Assembly: GCA_902488465.1 (NCBI GenBank)
Contig: CABTWE010000011.1
Span: 1 to 16,676 of the forward strand
Reading direction: 5' to 3'
DNA length: 16,676 nucleotides
Source of the DNA: an uncultured Tissierellia bacterium
GTDB lineage: Bacteria > Bacillota > Clostridia > Tissierellales > Peptoniphilaceae
Shown: positions 6,552-13,427 of the stretch, one piece after another
Numbering within the stretch: position 1 is the first letter of the stretch
Layout: the number at the start of each line of letters is the position of its first letter
Program-made: the position numbers and the translations under genes
Notes under the pieces: model-generated
Seen by the model: the letters and a program-made list of their open reading frames with translations, nothing else
The model's database searches: none
Told to the model about the DNA's origin: nothing

Positions 6552-8157
6552 AGTTCTTTCGATTTTAATTTTAATAATTTTTCTTGTCGGCTGTAAAAGC
6601 AAAAATGATATTACGGAAGACGACATAATCAAAAAAAACAAAGTCAATGTTATTGACATAAGTGAAGAAATTCCAATCACGAAAAACATTTTGAAAGTTG
6701 TTGAAAATGGTATTGATGGAGTGTTTAATCCTCTCTATGCAATTTCTGATGCTGATAGAACTATAAGTTTTTTGCAGTTCTTGCCGCTCGTTTTTAAAAA
6801 TAGAGATTTGTCTTATACTACAAACAACTCACTTTCTACGGATTTTAAAAATATAAATGGAAATCTAAGAATTAGGTTGAGAGACATTAATTGGTGGGAT
6901 GGAACTCCCGTAACATCTGATGATGTGCTGTTTTCTTTGAAATTACTTCTCGATAAAAATTACACAGGTGTCGAGAGAAACAGTCTTTTGTTTAACATTG
7001 AAGGGGCATGGGATTTTTATAATAATAAGAGCAATGAAATAAGTGGATTTAAAATTTTGGATGAAAAAAGTTTTCTCATCCACCTTGTAAATCCTAATGT
7101 TAAAATGGACTCGGCATTTAATTTCAGGCCAATTTCTAAGGCGTACTATGGCAGTGTTCCAATTTCGGAAATCCGAAAGCTCAATGATAAGCCTATGGGA
7201 AACGGTGCATACGCACTATATAATTATGAAAAACTCAATTTTTGCAATCTTCGCTCTAAGTCAGATTTTTATTACAACAAGCCTGCAATTAAAAACATTT
7301 TCATCCGAGAAGAAACATTGAATGATAAAAAAACTGAACTATACAATGGTGAAGCTGATATCATTGATGTTTATGTGCACAACGAGATCCGTTTTGATGA
7401 AATGATTCGGGACAATTACAATATGTTCACTGTTTACGAAAACACTTCTACTTTGCTTATGAATGTTCCGTCGGGAGATTTGATTGACCCTAAGATTAGA
7501 AAGTTTATTTTTTCTGCAATTGATGAAGAAGATTTTACGATTGAGAGATATAAGCTTTTAAAATATGACGTTGGAATTGTAAGTCTTTCAAACATGTTTT
7601 ACAGCAAAATTCAAATGCCTTACGGTAAGATTGAACTGGATCTCAACAAGGTAGACGGCACGCTTTTTATAAATGGAAAACCTTTCACAATCACTCTTCT
7701 TTACTCGAATGTGGGTTTAAATGATTTTATTGCAACAAGAATCGAAAATAAATTAAAATCAATCGGCATTTCTGTGAAAAAATCTATTAGAACGCCGGAG
7801 GAAATAAAAAAAGATATCAGCGCAATGAGAGAAGAGATGGCAAATGTTATCTATATTTCAAACTTCAGGAACGGCGATGTTCCGGATTACGGTCTGTTAT
7901 ATACCGGTTCTGAATTTATGGGAGCACCACAAGAAAATAGATTTAAGATGTATGTTGAATCGATGGAGCCAATGAATACAATAAAAAGAATTGAAAAGTT
8001 CAGGAGATTTTCAGAGGATTTGCTCGAAAACGCATGGGTTCGTGGAATTGGTTCGCCGATTGCAAGAACTTATATAAGAACAAATTTAAGATATGTATTC
8101 AACTCGGAAAACCTCAAATGGTACGAGGGCGATGTTTGGAATATAAGTATTCAATAA
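6535..8157 (+). CDS. Family 5 extracellular solute-binding lipoprotein (oligopeptide-binding type)
   Basis: A 540-residue lipoprotein. The N-terminus MQKLSKVLSILILIIFLVGC is a type II signal peptide with lipobox LVGC and lipidated Cys20. NWWDGTPVTSDDVLFSLKLL (residues 119-138) is the signature region of the SBP_bac_5 family, which includes OppA and DppA. A later GNGAYALYNYE segment and a SDFYYNKPAIKNI block also fit. The only possible start is TTG 6535: an in-frame stop lies at 6517-6519, and there is no ATG before the signal. The ribosome binding site is weak, so translation is probably coupled to pepT, which it overlaps. No permease or ATPase gene is near, so it is an orphan binding protein that either uses a transporter encoded elsewhere or acts as a receptor. 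Substrate is unknown; peptides are likely from family and context. Confidence 0.85.
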   Translation: MQKLSKVLSILILIIFLVGCKSKNDITEDDIIKKNKVNVIDISEEIPITKNILKVVENGIDGVFNPLYAISDADRTISFLQFLPLVFKNRDLSYTTNNSLSTDFKNINGNLRIRLRDINWWDGTPVTSDDVLFSLKLLLDKNYTGVERNSLLFNIEGAWDFYNNKSNEISGFKILDEKSFLIHLVNPNVKMDSAFNFRPISKAYYGSVPISEIRKLNDKPMGNGAYALYNYEKLNFCNLRSKSDFYYNKPAIKNIFIREETLNDKKTELYNGEADIIDVYVHNEIRFDEMIRDNYNMFTVYENTSTLLMNVPSGDLIDPKIRKFIFSAIDEEDFTIERYKLLKYDVGIVSLSNMFYSKIQMPYGKIELDLNKVDGTLFINGKPFTITLLYSNVGLNDFIATRIENKLKSIGISVKKSIRTPEEIKKDISAMREEMANVIYISNFRNGDVPDYGLLYTGSEFMGAPQENRFKMYVESMEPMNTIKRIEKFRRFSEDLLENAWVRGIGSPIARTYIRTNLRYVFNSENLKWYEGDVWNISIQ

Positions 8158-8195
8158 AAAAATAGATGTTTGACTTAGTCAGACATCTATTTTTT
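8157..8195 (+). terminator. Terminator after the solute-binding lipoprotein gene
   Basis: A long stem (8157-8174 with 8178-8195, one G-T pair) with a TTA loop ends in a run of T residues. It begins at the last base of the stop codon and ends the pepT operon. Confidence 0.88.
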
Positions 8196-8228
8196 AAAAA
8201 AAAGCCCTCTCAAATCTGAGAGGGTTTT
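8196..8228 (-). terminator. Terminator of glyS
   Basis: On the minus strand CCCTCTCA and its complement (8205-8212 with 8217-8224) form an eight-pair GC-rich stem with a four-base loop, followed by a run of T residues (plus-strand A's at 8196-8203). It abuts the plus-strand terminator, so the two converging transcripts each have their own stop. Confidence 0.88.
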
Positions 8229-8230
8229 AT

Positions 8231-9616
8231 CTAAAATACCATTTTTTCTTCTATGAAGTTTTTAATTTCATCGATTTTTATTCTGTGTTGTTCCATTGTG
8301 TCGCGATCTCTAATTGTGACTGTTTCGTCTTCCAATGTGTCAAAGTCAACTGTTACACAATACGGTGTTCCTATTTCGTCTTCTCTTCTATATCTCTTTC
8401 CGATAGAGCCTTTTTCATCGAAGTCGCAAGAGAAATATTTTATGAGTTCCGAATAAACTTCATCCGCTTTGTCGGTGAGTTTCTTTGTCAAAGGAAGAAT
8501 TGCAACTTTGTATGGCGCAAGTGCAGGATGGAATTTCATAACAACTCTGGTTGTGCCGTCTTCCAAAGTTTCTTCTCTGTATGCATCGGCAAGGAATGCC
8601 AATGTGACTCTGTCGCAGCCGAGAGAAGGTTCAACAACATATGGAATATATTTTTCGTTTGTTTGCGGGTCGAGATAGTTTAAATCAGATTTTGCATAAT
8701 CCATATGCTTTGTAAGGTCGTAGTCTGTTCTGTTTGCAATGCCCCAAAGTTCGCCCCATCCGAACGGGAATTTATATTCAATGTCGGTGGTTGCTTTTGA
8801 ATAGAATGAGAGTTCTTCTTTTTCGTGATCTCTTAATCTCATCATTTCTTCACGCATGCCAAGTTTTAAGAGCCATTCTTTACAGAAGTTTCTCCAATAT
8901 TCAAACCAATCGTCATCTTCGCCCGGCTTTACAAAGAATTCAAGTTCCATTTGTTCGAACTCACGGGTTCTAAATGTAAAGTTACCCGGGGTAATTTCAT
9001 TTCTGAAGCTTTTTCCGATTTGAGCAATTCCAAAAGGGACTTGTTTTCTTGAAGTTCTTTGAACATTTTTGAAGTTAATAAAAATGCCTTGCGCAGTTTC
9101 AGGTCTCAAATAAATTTCAGCGGTGTTATCTTCGGTGACGCCCTGGAAAGTTTTAAACATCAAGTTAAATTGCCTGATGTCAGTGTAGTCAAGTTTTCCG
9201 CAGTTCGGACAAACGATGTTCTTTTCCTTAATATAATCTATGAGCTCTTCATTTGACCAACCATCAGGGTTCACACCTTCGATGCCTTCTTTGTTGCAAT
9301 AGTCTTCGATTAATTTGTCGGCTCTGAAACGCGATTTACATGCTTTGCAGTCGATTAGAGGGTCGGAGAATGAACTCAAGTGTCCGCTTGCTCTCCAAAC
9401 GTCAGGGTTCATAAGTATTGCCGAATCTACGCCGACATTGTACTTGGATTCTTGTACAAATTTTTGCCACCATGCTTTTTTTACATTATTTTTAAGTAGT
9501 ACACCGACAGGACCATAGTCCCAAGTGTTTGATAATCCACCATAAAGTTCACTGCCTGCAAAAATAAATCCTCTGGATTTTGCAAGAGCTACTAATGTTT
9601 CCATATTTTCTAACAT
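8231..9616 (-). CDS. glyS: Glycine--tRNA ligase, homodimeric eukaryotic/archaeal-like type
   Basis: This class II aminoacyl-tRNA synthetase charges tRNA-Gly with glycine. The single 461-residue chain, with no separate alpha and beta genes, is the alpha2 type. Motif 2 is FRNEITPGNFTFRTREFEQM (Phe204 onward) and motif 3 is GCDRVTLAFLAD (Gly333 onward). The N-terminal MLENMETLVALAKSRGFIFAGSE is characteristic. Two CxxC pairs (Cys90/93 and Cys136/139) in the insertion between motifs 1 and 2 suggest a bound zinc. The ATG at 9616 has AGAGGTG a few bases upstream; a second ATG four codons later is less well placed. Its promoter lies only about 24 bases before the gene. It is divergent from copA and is bounded by a terminator at its 3' end. 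Confidence 0.96.
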   Translation of the reverse strand: MLENMETLVALAKSRGFIFAGSELYGGLSNTWDYGPVGVLLKNNVKKAWWQKFVQESKYNVGVDSAILMNPDVWRASGHLSSFSDPLIDCKACKSRFRADKLIEDYCNKEGIEGVNPDGWSNEELIDYIKEKNIVCPNCGKLDYTDIRQFNLMFKTFQGVTEDNTAEIYLRPETAQGIFINFKNVQRTSRKQVPFGIAQIGKSFRNEITPGNFTFRTREFEQMELEFFVKPGEDDDWFEYWRNFCKEWLLKLGMREEMMRLRDHEKEELSFYSKATTDIEYKFPFGWGELWGIANRTDYDLTKHMDYAKSDLNYLDPQTNEKYIPYVVEPSLGCDRVTLAFLADAYREETLEDGTTRVVMKFHPALAPYKVAILPLTKKLTDKADEVYSELIKYFSCDFDEKGSIGKRYRREDEIGTPYCVTVDFDTLEDETVTIRDRDTMEQHRIKIDEIKNFIEEKMVF

Positions 9617-9639
9617 ATTTCACCTCTTATAATATTTAA

Positions 9640-9668
9640 ATTATACCAAATGTGCGGACTTATATCAA
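9640..9668 (-). promoter_or_regulatory. Sigma-A promoter of glyS
   Basis: On the minus strand TTGATA (9668-9663) and a perfect TATAAT (9645-9640) are 17 bases apart, with TGG giving an extended -10. Transcription would begin near 9633, leaving a leader under 20 bases. Confidence 0.85.
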
Positions 9669-9724
9669 GTTTAATAATGAATAACAAATGCTCTTTATGG
9701 GTATTATAACAAAGAGGTGATTAT

Positions 9725-11863
9725 TTGGAAAATTATTTTAGAATAACGGGCATGCACTGCGCATCGTGTCAAACGAGAATTGAAAAAGTTCTCTCACGGA
9801 CCGACGGAGTTTACGAAGTGAATGTAAATCTTGCAACGGGCAAGATGAGAATTAAATATGACGAAAACAAACTTGATTCTAAGAAGATTGAGGATAAGGT
9901 TAAGTCAATAGGATTCGGCGCGGAGCTTGAACGTGAAAGAAATACTGAGAAAGACAAAAAGCTGAAAGAAAAGGAATATGCTTCAATTAAGAGAAAATTT
10001 ATCCTTTCTGCAATTCTGACATTGCCGCTATTTTCTATAATGTTTTTTCATATGGCGGGCATTCGTGTCTTTTGGGACAAACCGGAAATACAATTTGCTC
10101 TTGCGACAATAGTTCAGTTTTACGTGGGATACACTTTTTATGTGGGGGCATACAAATCCATAAAATCAAAAGCGATGAATATGGACGTGCTCGTAGTTAT
10201 GGGAACGTCTGCAGCATATTTTTATAGCATTTACAATTGGTATATGGGACATGACCATTTTTATTTTGAAAGCTCGGCAATGATCATAACGCTTGTGCTT
10301 TTGGGAAAAATGCTTGAGCTTAGGGCGAAGTCTAAAACCGGAGAAGCACTTATGAAGCTTATGGACTTAGCACCGAAAGAAGTTACGGTAATTGTTGACG
10401 GGAATACTTTTAAGAAAAGTGCAAAAGATGTAAAACTTGGAGATGTTCTTCTAATAAGGCCGGGCGAAAATATTTCTGGAGATGGGGATATAGTACAGGG
10501 AAAGACTACGGTTGACGAGTCAATGCTTACGGGTGAATCAATTCCAGTTGATAAAAATGTCGGTGACAAAGTCTATCAAGGAACACTAAACTTAAACGGT
10601 TCGATTGAAGTAAAAGTTACTACAAACATGACCGAGACAGGGTTGTCAAAAATCATCAAGATGGTTGAAGAGGCTCAAAACCAAAAGGCACCTGTTCAAC
10701 GGCTAGCAGATAAAGTTGCTTCGGTATTTGTGCCGACTGTAATTGGCATTGCGATTTTGACATTTTTACTCCACAGAGTTTTTGGAAGTGATGTTGAAAA
10801 GTCGCTTATATCGGCAGTATCGGTTCTTGTTATTGCATGCCCTTGTTCACTGGGACTTGCGACACCTACGGCGATAATGGTGGGAACGGGAAAGGCTGCA
10901 AACGAAGGCATTTTAATTAGAGATGCAAAGGCACTTGAGAATGCAGAGAAGCTCACAGCGGTGGCACTAGACAAAACAGGCACAATAACAAAAGGCAAAC
11001 CCGACGTTGTCGACATGATAAATATAAAGGGCGATAAGGGAATAAATCGCTCGATTCTTTATTCGATGGAAGTCAATAGTGAGCACCCGATTGCAATGGC
11101 AATTGTGGATTATTTTCACGACAATCCGCCGAAAAAAATAAACGGCTCGTTTATAAATATCGAAGGAAGAGGTGTAGGCTTTCAAATTCTCGACAAGAAT
11201 TATTATGCACTCAGCATTAAGAGCATTAAAGAATTAGGAATTCAAATCGAAGAGGATATTAGAAAACAAATGAGACCGGAAGTAACTTATGTGGGTCTTG
11301 TTGAAGAAAACGAACTAAATATGCTGGTGGGGCTTGTCGATGAAATAAAGGAAGATTCAATCGAGTCAATTCGATTTTTGCACGATATGGGTCTAAAAAC
11401 TGTTATGATTACGGGAGACAACGACACCGTTGCACGAAAAATTGCGAACAGTGCGGGCATAGATAAATATTATGCAGAAGTTTTACCTGAAGAGAAAGTT
11501 TTAAAAGTAAAGGAACTCATGGAAACAGAGGTTGTTGGAATGGTTGGAGATGGAATAAATGACGCTCCTGCACTCGCAACGGCAGATATTGGTTTTGCAA
11601 TGGGAACTGGAACGGATATAGCAATTGATTCAGGAGACATTACGCTTGTAGGTGGAAGCTTAAAGTCTGTCGCTAGAGCGATTGATGTCTCGAAAAAGAC
11701 AATGAAAACTATAAAGCAAAATCTTTTTTGGGCGTTTTTCTACAATGTTGTCGGAATTCCTATAGCAGCGTTGGGTATACTAAATCCGATGATTGCAGGA
11801 GCTGCGATGGCATTTAGTAGCGTTAGTGTTGTAACGAATAGCTTGAGGTTAAAGAATAAATAG
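9725..11863 (+). CDS. copA: Copper(I)-exporting P1B-type ATPase CopA
   Basis: CopA pumps Cu(I) out across the membrane using ATP. The 712-residue protein has one N-terminal heavy-metal-associated domain with GMHCASC (Cys12, Cys15), then eight expected membrane segments. Other motifs are TGES (269-272), the CPC metal site in the sixth segment (Cys372, Cys374), phosphorylated Asp416 in DKTGT, the His454-Pro455 locus, and GDGINDAP (from 608). Tyr673-Asn674 and Met695 with Ser699 in the last two segments are the residues that mark copper specificity in this family. Translation appears to start at TTG 9725, with AAAGAGGTGA (9711-9720) correctly spaced and no ATG nearby. copZ and a DsbA-like gene follow. 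No clear promoter was assigned, although TATTAT at 9702-9707 is possible. Confidence 0.95.
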   Translation: MENYFRITGMHCASCQTRIEKVLSRTDGVYEVNVNLATGKMRIKYDENKLDSKKIEDKVKSIGFGAELERERNTEKDKKLKEKEYASIKRKFILSAILTLPLFSIMFFHMAGIRVFWDKPEIQFALATIVQFYVGYTFYVGAYKSIKSKAMNMDVLVVMGTSAAYFYSIYNWYMGHDHFYFESSAMIITLVLLGKMLELRAKSKTGEALMKLMDLAPKEVTVIVDGNTFKKSAKDVKLGDVLLIRPGENISGDGDIVQGKTTVDESMLTGESIPVDKNVGDKVYQGTLNLNGSIEVKVTTNMTETGLSKIIKMVEEAQNQKAPVQRLADKVASVFVPTVIGIAILTFLLHRVFGSDVEKSLISAVSVLVIACPCSLGLATPTAIMVGTGKAANEGILIRDAKALENAEKLTAVALDKTGTITKGKPDVVDMINIKGDKGINRSILYSMEVNSEHPIAMAIVDYFHDNPPKKINGSFINIEGRGVGFQILDKNYYALSIKSIKELGIQIEEDIRKQMRPEVTYVGLVEENELNMLVGLVDEIKEDSIESIRFLHDMGLKTVMITGDNDTVARKIANSAGIDKYYAEVLPEEKVLKVKELMETEVVGMVGDGINDAPALATADIGFAMGTGTDIAIDSGDITLVGGSLKSVARAIDVSKKTMKTIKQNLFWAFFYNVVGIPIAALGILNPMIAGAAMAFSSVSVVTNSLRLKNK

Positions 11864-11892
11864 TTTTAAACATAAAGTATTTATGGTATACT
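11864..11892 (+). promoter_or_regulatory. Possible promoter for copZ and the DsbA-like gene
   Basis: TGG followed by TATACT (11887-11892) is a good extended -10 box in the 60-base copA-copZ gap. The paired -35 (TTTTAA at 11864-11869, 17-base spacing) is poor. It could raise copZ expression above that of copA. Confidence 0.45.
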
Positions 11893-11923
11893 ATTAGTAT
11901 GAGAAAGAATTAAGGAGGATATT

Positions 11924-12112
11924 ATGTTAATTAGAATCAATGGAATGAGCTGTAACCACTGTAAACATGCAGTTGAAGAAGCAATAAAAAAAGTTAAGGG
12001 CGTTAAAAAATACGAAGTAAACTTGGAAGGCGGATGTGCCGAAGTTGACGGGGATTTTGATATCACTGAACTCAAACAAGCAATTGAAAATGTTGGATTT
12101 GACGCAGAATAG
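11924..12112 (+). CDS. copZ: Copper chaperone CopZ (heavy-metal-associated domain protein)
   Basis: A 62-residue single-domain HMA protein that binds Cu(I) in the cytoplasm and passes it to CopA. The metal-binding loop GMSCNHC supplies Cys10 and Cys13, and the beta-alpha-beta-beta-alpha-beta order is readable: LIRINGM, the AVEEAIKKVKGV helix, YEVNLEGGCAEVDG strands, ELKQAIENVGF helix. The third cysteine, in GGCAEV, is not part of the usual motif. AAGGAGG ends five bases before the ATG. It lies 60 bases after copA, possibly with its own promoter, and eight bases before the DsbA-like gene. Some HMA proteins of this size handle other soft metals, but the copA partner makes copper the best call. 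Confidence 0.92.
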   Translation: MLIRINGMSCNHCKHAVEEAIKKVKGVKKYEVNLEGGCAEVDGDFDITELKQAIENVGFDAE

Positions 12113-12120
12113 GTGAGAGT

Positions 12121-12738
12121 ATGAAAATTGAAATATTTTCTGATTTTATGTGTCCATATTGCTATATTGGATTAAAATCTCTTGAAAGAGCAATTGAAAA
12201 GTCCGGTGTTAAGCCTGAGATAGAATTTTTGGCTTATGAGTTGAATCCGAACATAAAGTCGGAGCATAAAAAATTGATGGACACTATAAAAGAAAAGCAT
12301 AATTTGAATGACTATGAGGTGCAAGGCACCATGAATAGAATTGTTAAATATGCGAAAGAAGAGGGCCTTGATTACAATATGGAAGATGCAATTGCTGCAA
12401 ACACACATCTTGCTCATCTCGCAATGAAATATGCAAAGAGCGTAAACAAGGACCATGAATTTGAAGAAGAACTCATGAAGGCGGCTTTTATTAAAGGGGA
12501 AGATGTTGGCGACATTGAGGTAATAAATAAAATTGCCGGCGAAATTGGAATTGATGTCGATGAAATGCTTGAATTCATAGATATGGATTCTACAAAAGCG
12601 TTAGTTCTTGACGACAACCACAAAGCCGAAGCTCTCGGGGTTAAAGTTATTCCGACATATAGAATTGATGAGGACAGAATAATTGAAGGGACCCTTGATA
12701 CAGCCGAATGGATTGATATTTTAAACGGATCAAAATAA
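12121..12738 (+). CDS. DsbA-family thiol oxidoreductase, FrnE-like
   Basis: A 205-residue thioredoxin-fold protein of the DsbA/FrnE group. It begins MKIEIFSDFMCPYCYIGLK, with the redox motif CPYC at 11-14. A helical insertion of about 110 residues follows, and the cis-proline loop GVKVIPTYRID near residue 178 closes the active site. There is no signal peptide or membrane segment, so it acts in the cytoplasm, where such proteins have been linked to polyketide tailoring or thiol redox and stress responses. Its ribosome binding site AGGTG overlaps the copZ stop codon, and the gap to copZ is eight bases, so the two are almost certainly co-transcribed. That context hints at repair of copper-damaged thiols or a redox role in copper handling, but this is inference. 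No terminator is obvious before the str promoter. Confidence 0.85.
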   Translation: MKIEIFSDFMCPYCYIGLKSLERAIEKSGVKPEIEFLAYELNPNIKSEHKKLMDTIKEKHNLNDYEVQGTMNRIVKYAKEEGLDYNMEDAIAANTHLAHLAMKYAKSVNKDHEFEEELMKAAFIKGEDVGDIEVINKIAGEIGIDVDEMLEFIDMDSTKALVLDDNHKAEALGVKVIPTYRIDEDRIIEGTLDTAEWIDILNGSK

Positions 12739-12774
12739 ACATAAAAATAAAGTTTTAATTCAGAGAAATGTTTT

Positions 12775-12823
12775 AGCTAAATTTATAAATTTGCTTGACA
12801 TTTCTTTTTGCTTGTGTTAAAAT
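12775..12823 (+). promoter_or_regulatory. str operon promoter with an A+T-rich palindrome upstream
   Basis: A perfect TTGACA (12795-12800) and TAAAAT (12818-12823) are 17 bases apart, with TGT forming an extended -10. This is the strongest promoter in the window. Directly upstream and touching the -35 is an imperfect palindrome, AGC-t-AAATTT-at-AAATTT-GCT (12775-12795). It fits an UP element bound by the RNA polymerase alpha subunit, or an operator. Confidence 0.85.
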
Positions 12824-12830
12824 TAACTGT

Positions 12831-12889
12831 ATGTGGTCGAAAGACCCTTTTTAAAAGGAAAACGACCCGCAGATAAAAGGAAAAGGAGG
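12831..12889 (+). promoter_or_regulatory. Structured leader of the rpsL mRNA
   Basis: The short leader can form GGTC-GAAA-GACC (12835-12846), a GNRA-capped hairpin. Alternatively, the same GGTCG can pair with CGACC at 12863-12867, enclosing a small CCTTT/AAAGG hairpin. CCTTTT (12846-12851) also matches AAAAGG at 12875-12880 and at 12881-12886; the last overlaps the rpsL ribosome binding site (AAGGAGG, 12883-12889). The competing pairings suggest translational control, but no known leader family is recognised. Confidence 0.4.
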
Positions 12890-12896
12890 AAATAAA

Positions 12897-13313
12897 ATGC
12901 CAACAATTAATCAGTTGATTAAACAAGGTAGAAAGGATGTTAAGAAGAAAAAGAAGACACCGGCACTCGGTTACAACTTCAATACTCTTCAAAAAAGAAA
13001 CACACCTGTAAATTCACCACAAAAACGTGGAGTCTGTGTTGCAGTTAGAACTGTTACACCTAAAAAACCTAACTCAGCTTTGAGAAAAGTTGCACGTGTA
13101 CGTTTGACAAACGGAGCTGAAGTTCTTGCTTACATTCCGGGAATTGGACACAACCTTCAAGAACACTCTGTTGTTCTTTTGAGAGGCGGACGTGTAAGGG
13201 ACTTACCTGGTGTTCGTTACCACATCATCCGTGGAACACTTGATGCTGCTGGAGTAGAAGGCAGACAACAAGCTCGTTCAAAATACGGCGCAAAACACGC
13301 TAAAAAGAAGTAG
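12897..13313 (+). CDS. rpsL: 30S ribosomal protein S12
   Basis: S12 sits at the decoding centre of the 30S subunit and affects translational accuracy. The 138-residue protein carries the TPKKPNSALRKVARVRLTNG core and the GHNLQEHSVVLLRGGRV block. Lys56 corresponds to E. coli Lys43, the main streptomycin-resistance position, and is wild type. Arg101 occupies the position of E. coli Lys88, in VRDLPGVRYH where most bacteria have VKDLPGVRYH. Compared with the E. coli protein it has a 13-residue longer lysine-rich N-terminal region, as in other Gram-positives. AAGGAGG ends seven bases before the ATG. It is first in the str operon, followed by an unusually long structured spacer before rpsG. Confidence 0.98.
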   Translation: MPTINQLIKQGRKDVKKKKKTPALGYNFNTLQKRNTPVNSPQKRGVCVAVRTVTPKKPNSALRKVARVRLTNGAEVLAYIPGIGHNLQEHSVVLLRGGRVRDLPGVRYHIIRGTLDAAGVEGRQQARSKYGAKHAKKK

Positions 13314-13321
13314 ATAGAAAA

Positions 13322-13393
13322 GTCTAACTCATATCCTTTTATCAAAGGGATGTGATAGACGTACTAACCGCGTGGAATTTTTTCCACGAGTAC
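13322..13393 (+). promoter_or_regulatory. Two abutting RNA hairpins in the rpsL-rpsG spacer, candidate r-protein control element
   Basis: The first hairpin runs from 13322 to 13360: GTCTA pairs with TAGAC, then after a two-base bulge TCATATCC pairs with GGATGTGA (one G-U), topped by TTT/AAA around a short loop. The second begins on the very next base: GTAC (13361-13364) pairs with GTAC (13390-13393), enclosing CGTGGAA (13371-13377) paired with TTCCACG (13382-13388) around TTTT. No T-run follows, so this is not a terminator. The rpsG ribosome binding site lies 20 bases downstream. In E. coli the equivalent spacer is where S7 binds to repress translation. Confidence 0.55.
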
Positions 13394-13427
13394 CAAAGAA
13401 TTAATAATTATTAAGGAGGGAAGAGAA

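Noticed and set aside
8253..9518. Several plus-strand frames of 65-132 codons across glyS
   Set aside because: They are antisense shadows of the glycyl-tRNA synthetase gene, with no binding sites and with cysteine- and serine-rich unnatural composition.
9617..9724. T-box riboswitch for glyS in the divergent spacer
   Set aside because: The spacer is 108 bases, the conserved TGGNACCGCG box is absent on the minus strand, and a promoter fills the region.
13371..13388. CGTGGAA/TTCCACG hairpin before rpsG considered as a terminator or attenuator
   Set aside because: The T-run is in the loop rather than after the stem, and highly expressed genes follow, so simple termination is unlikely.
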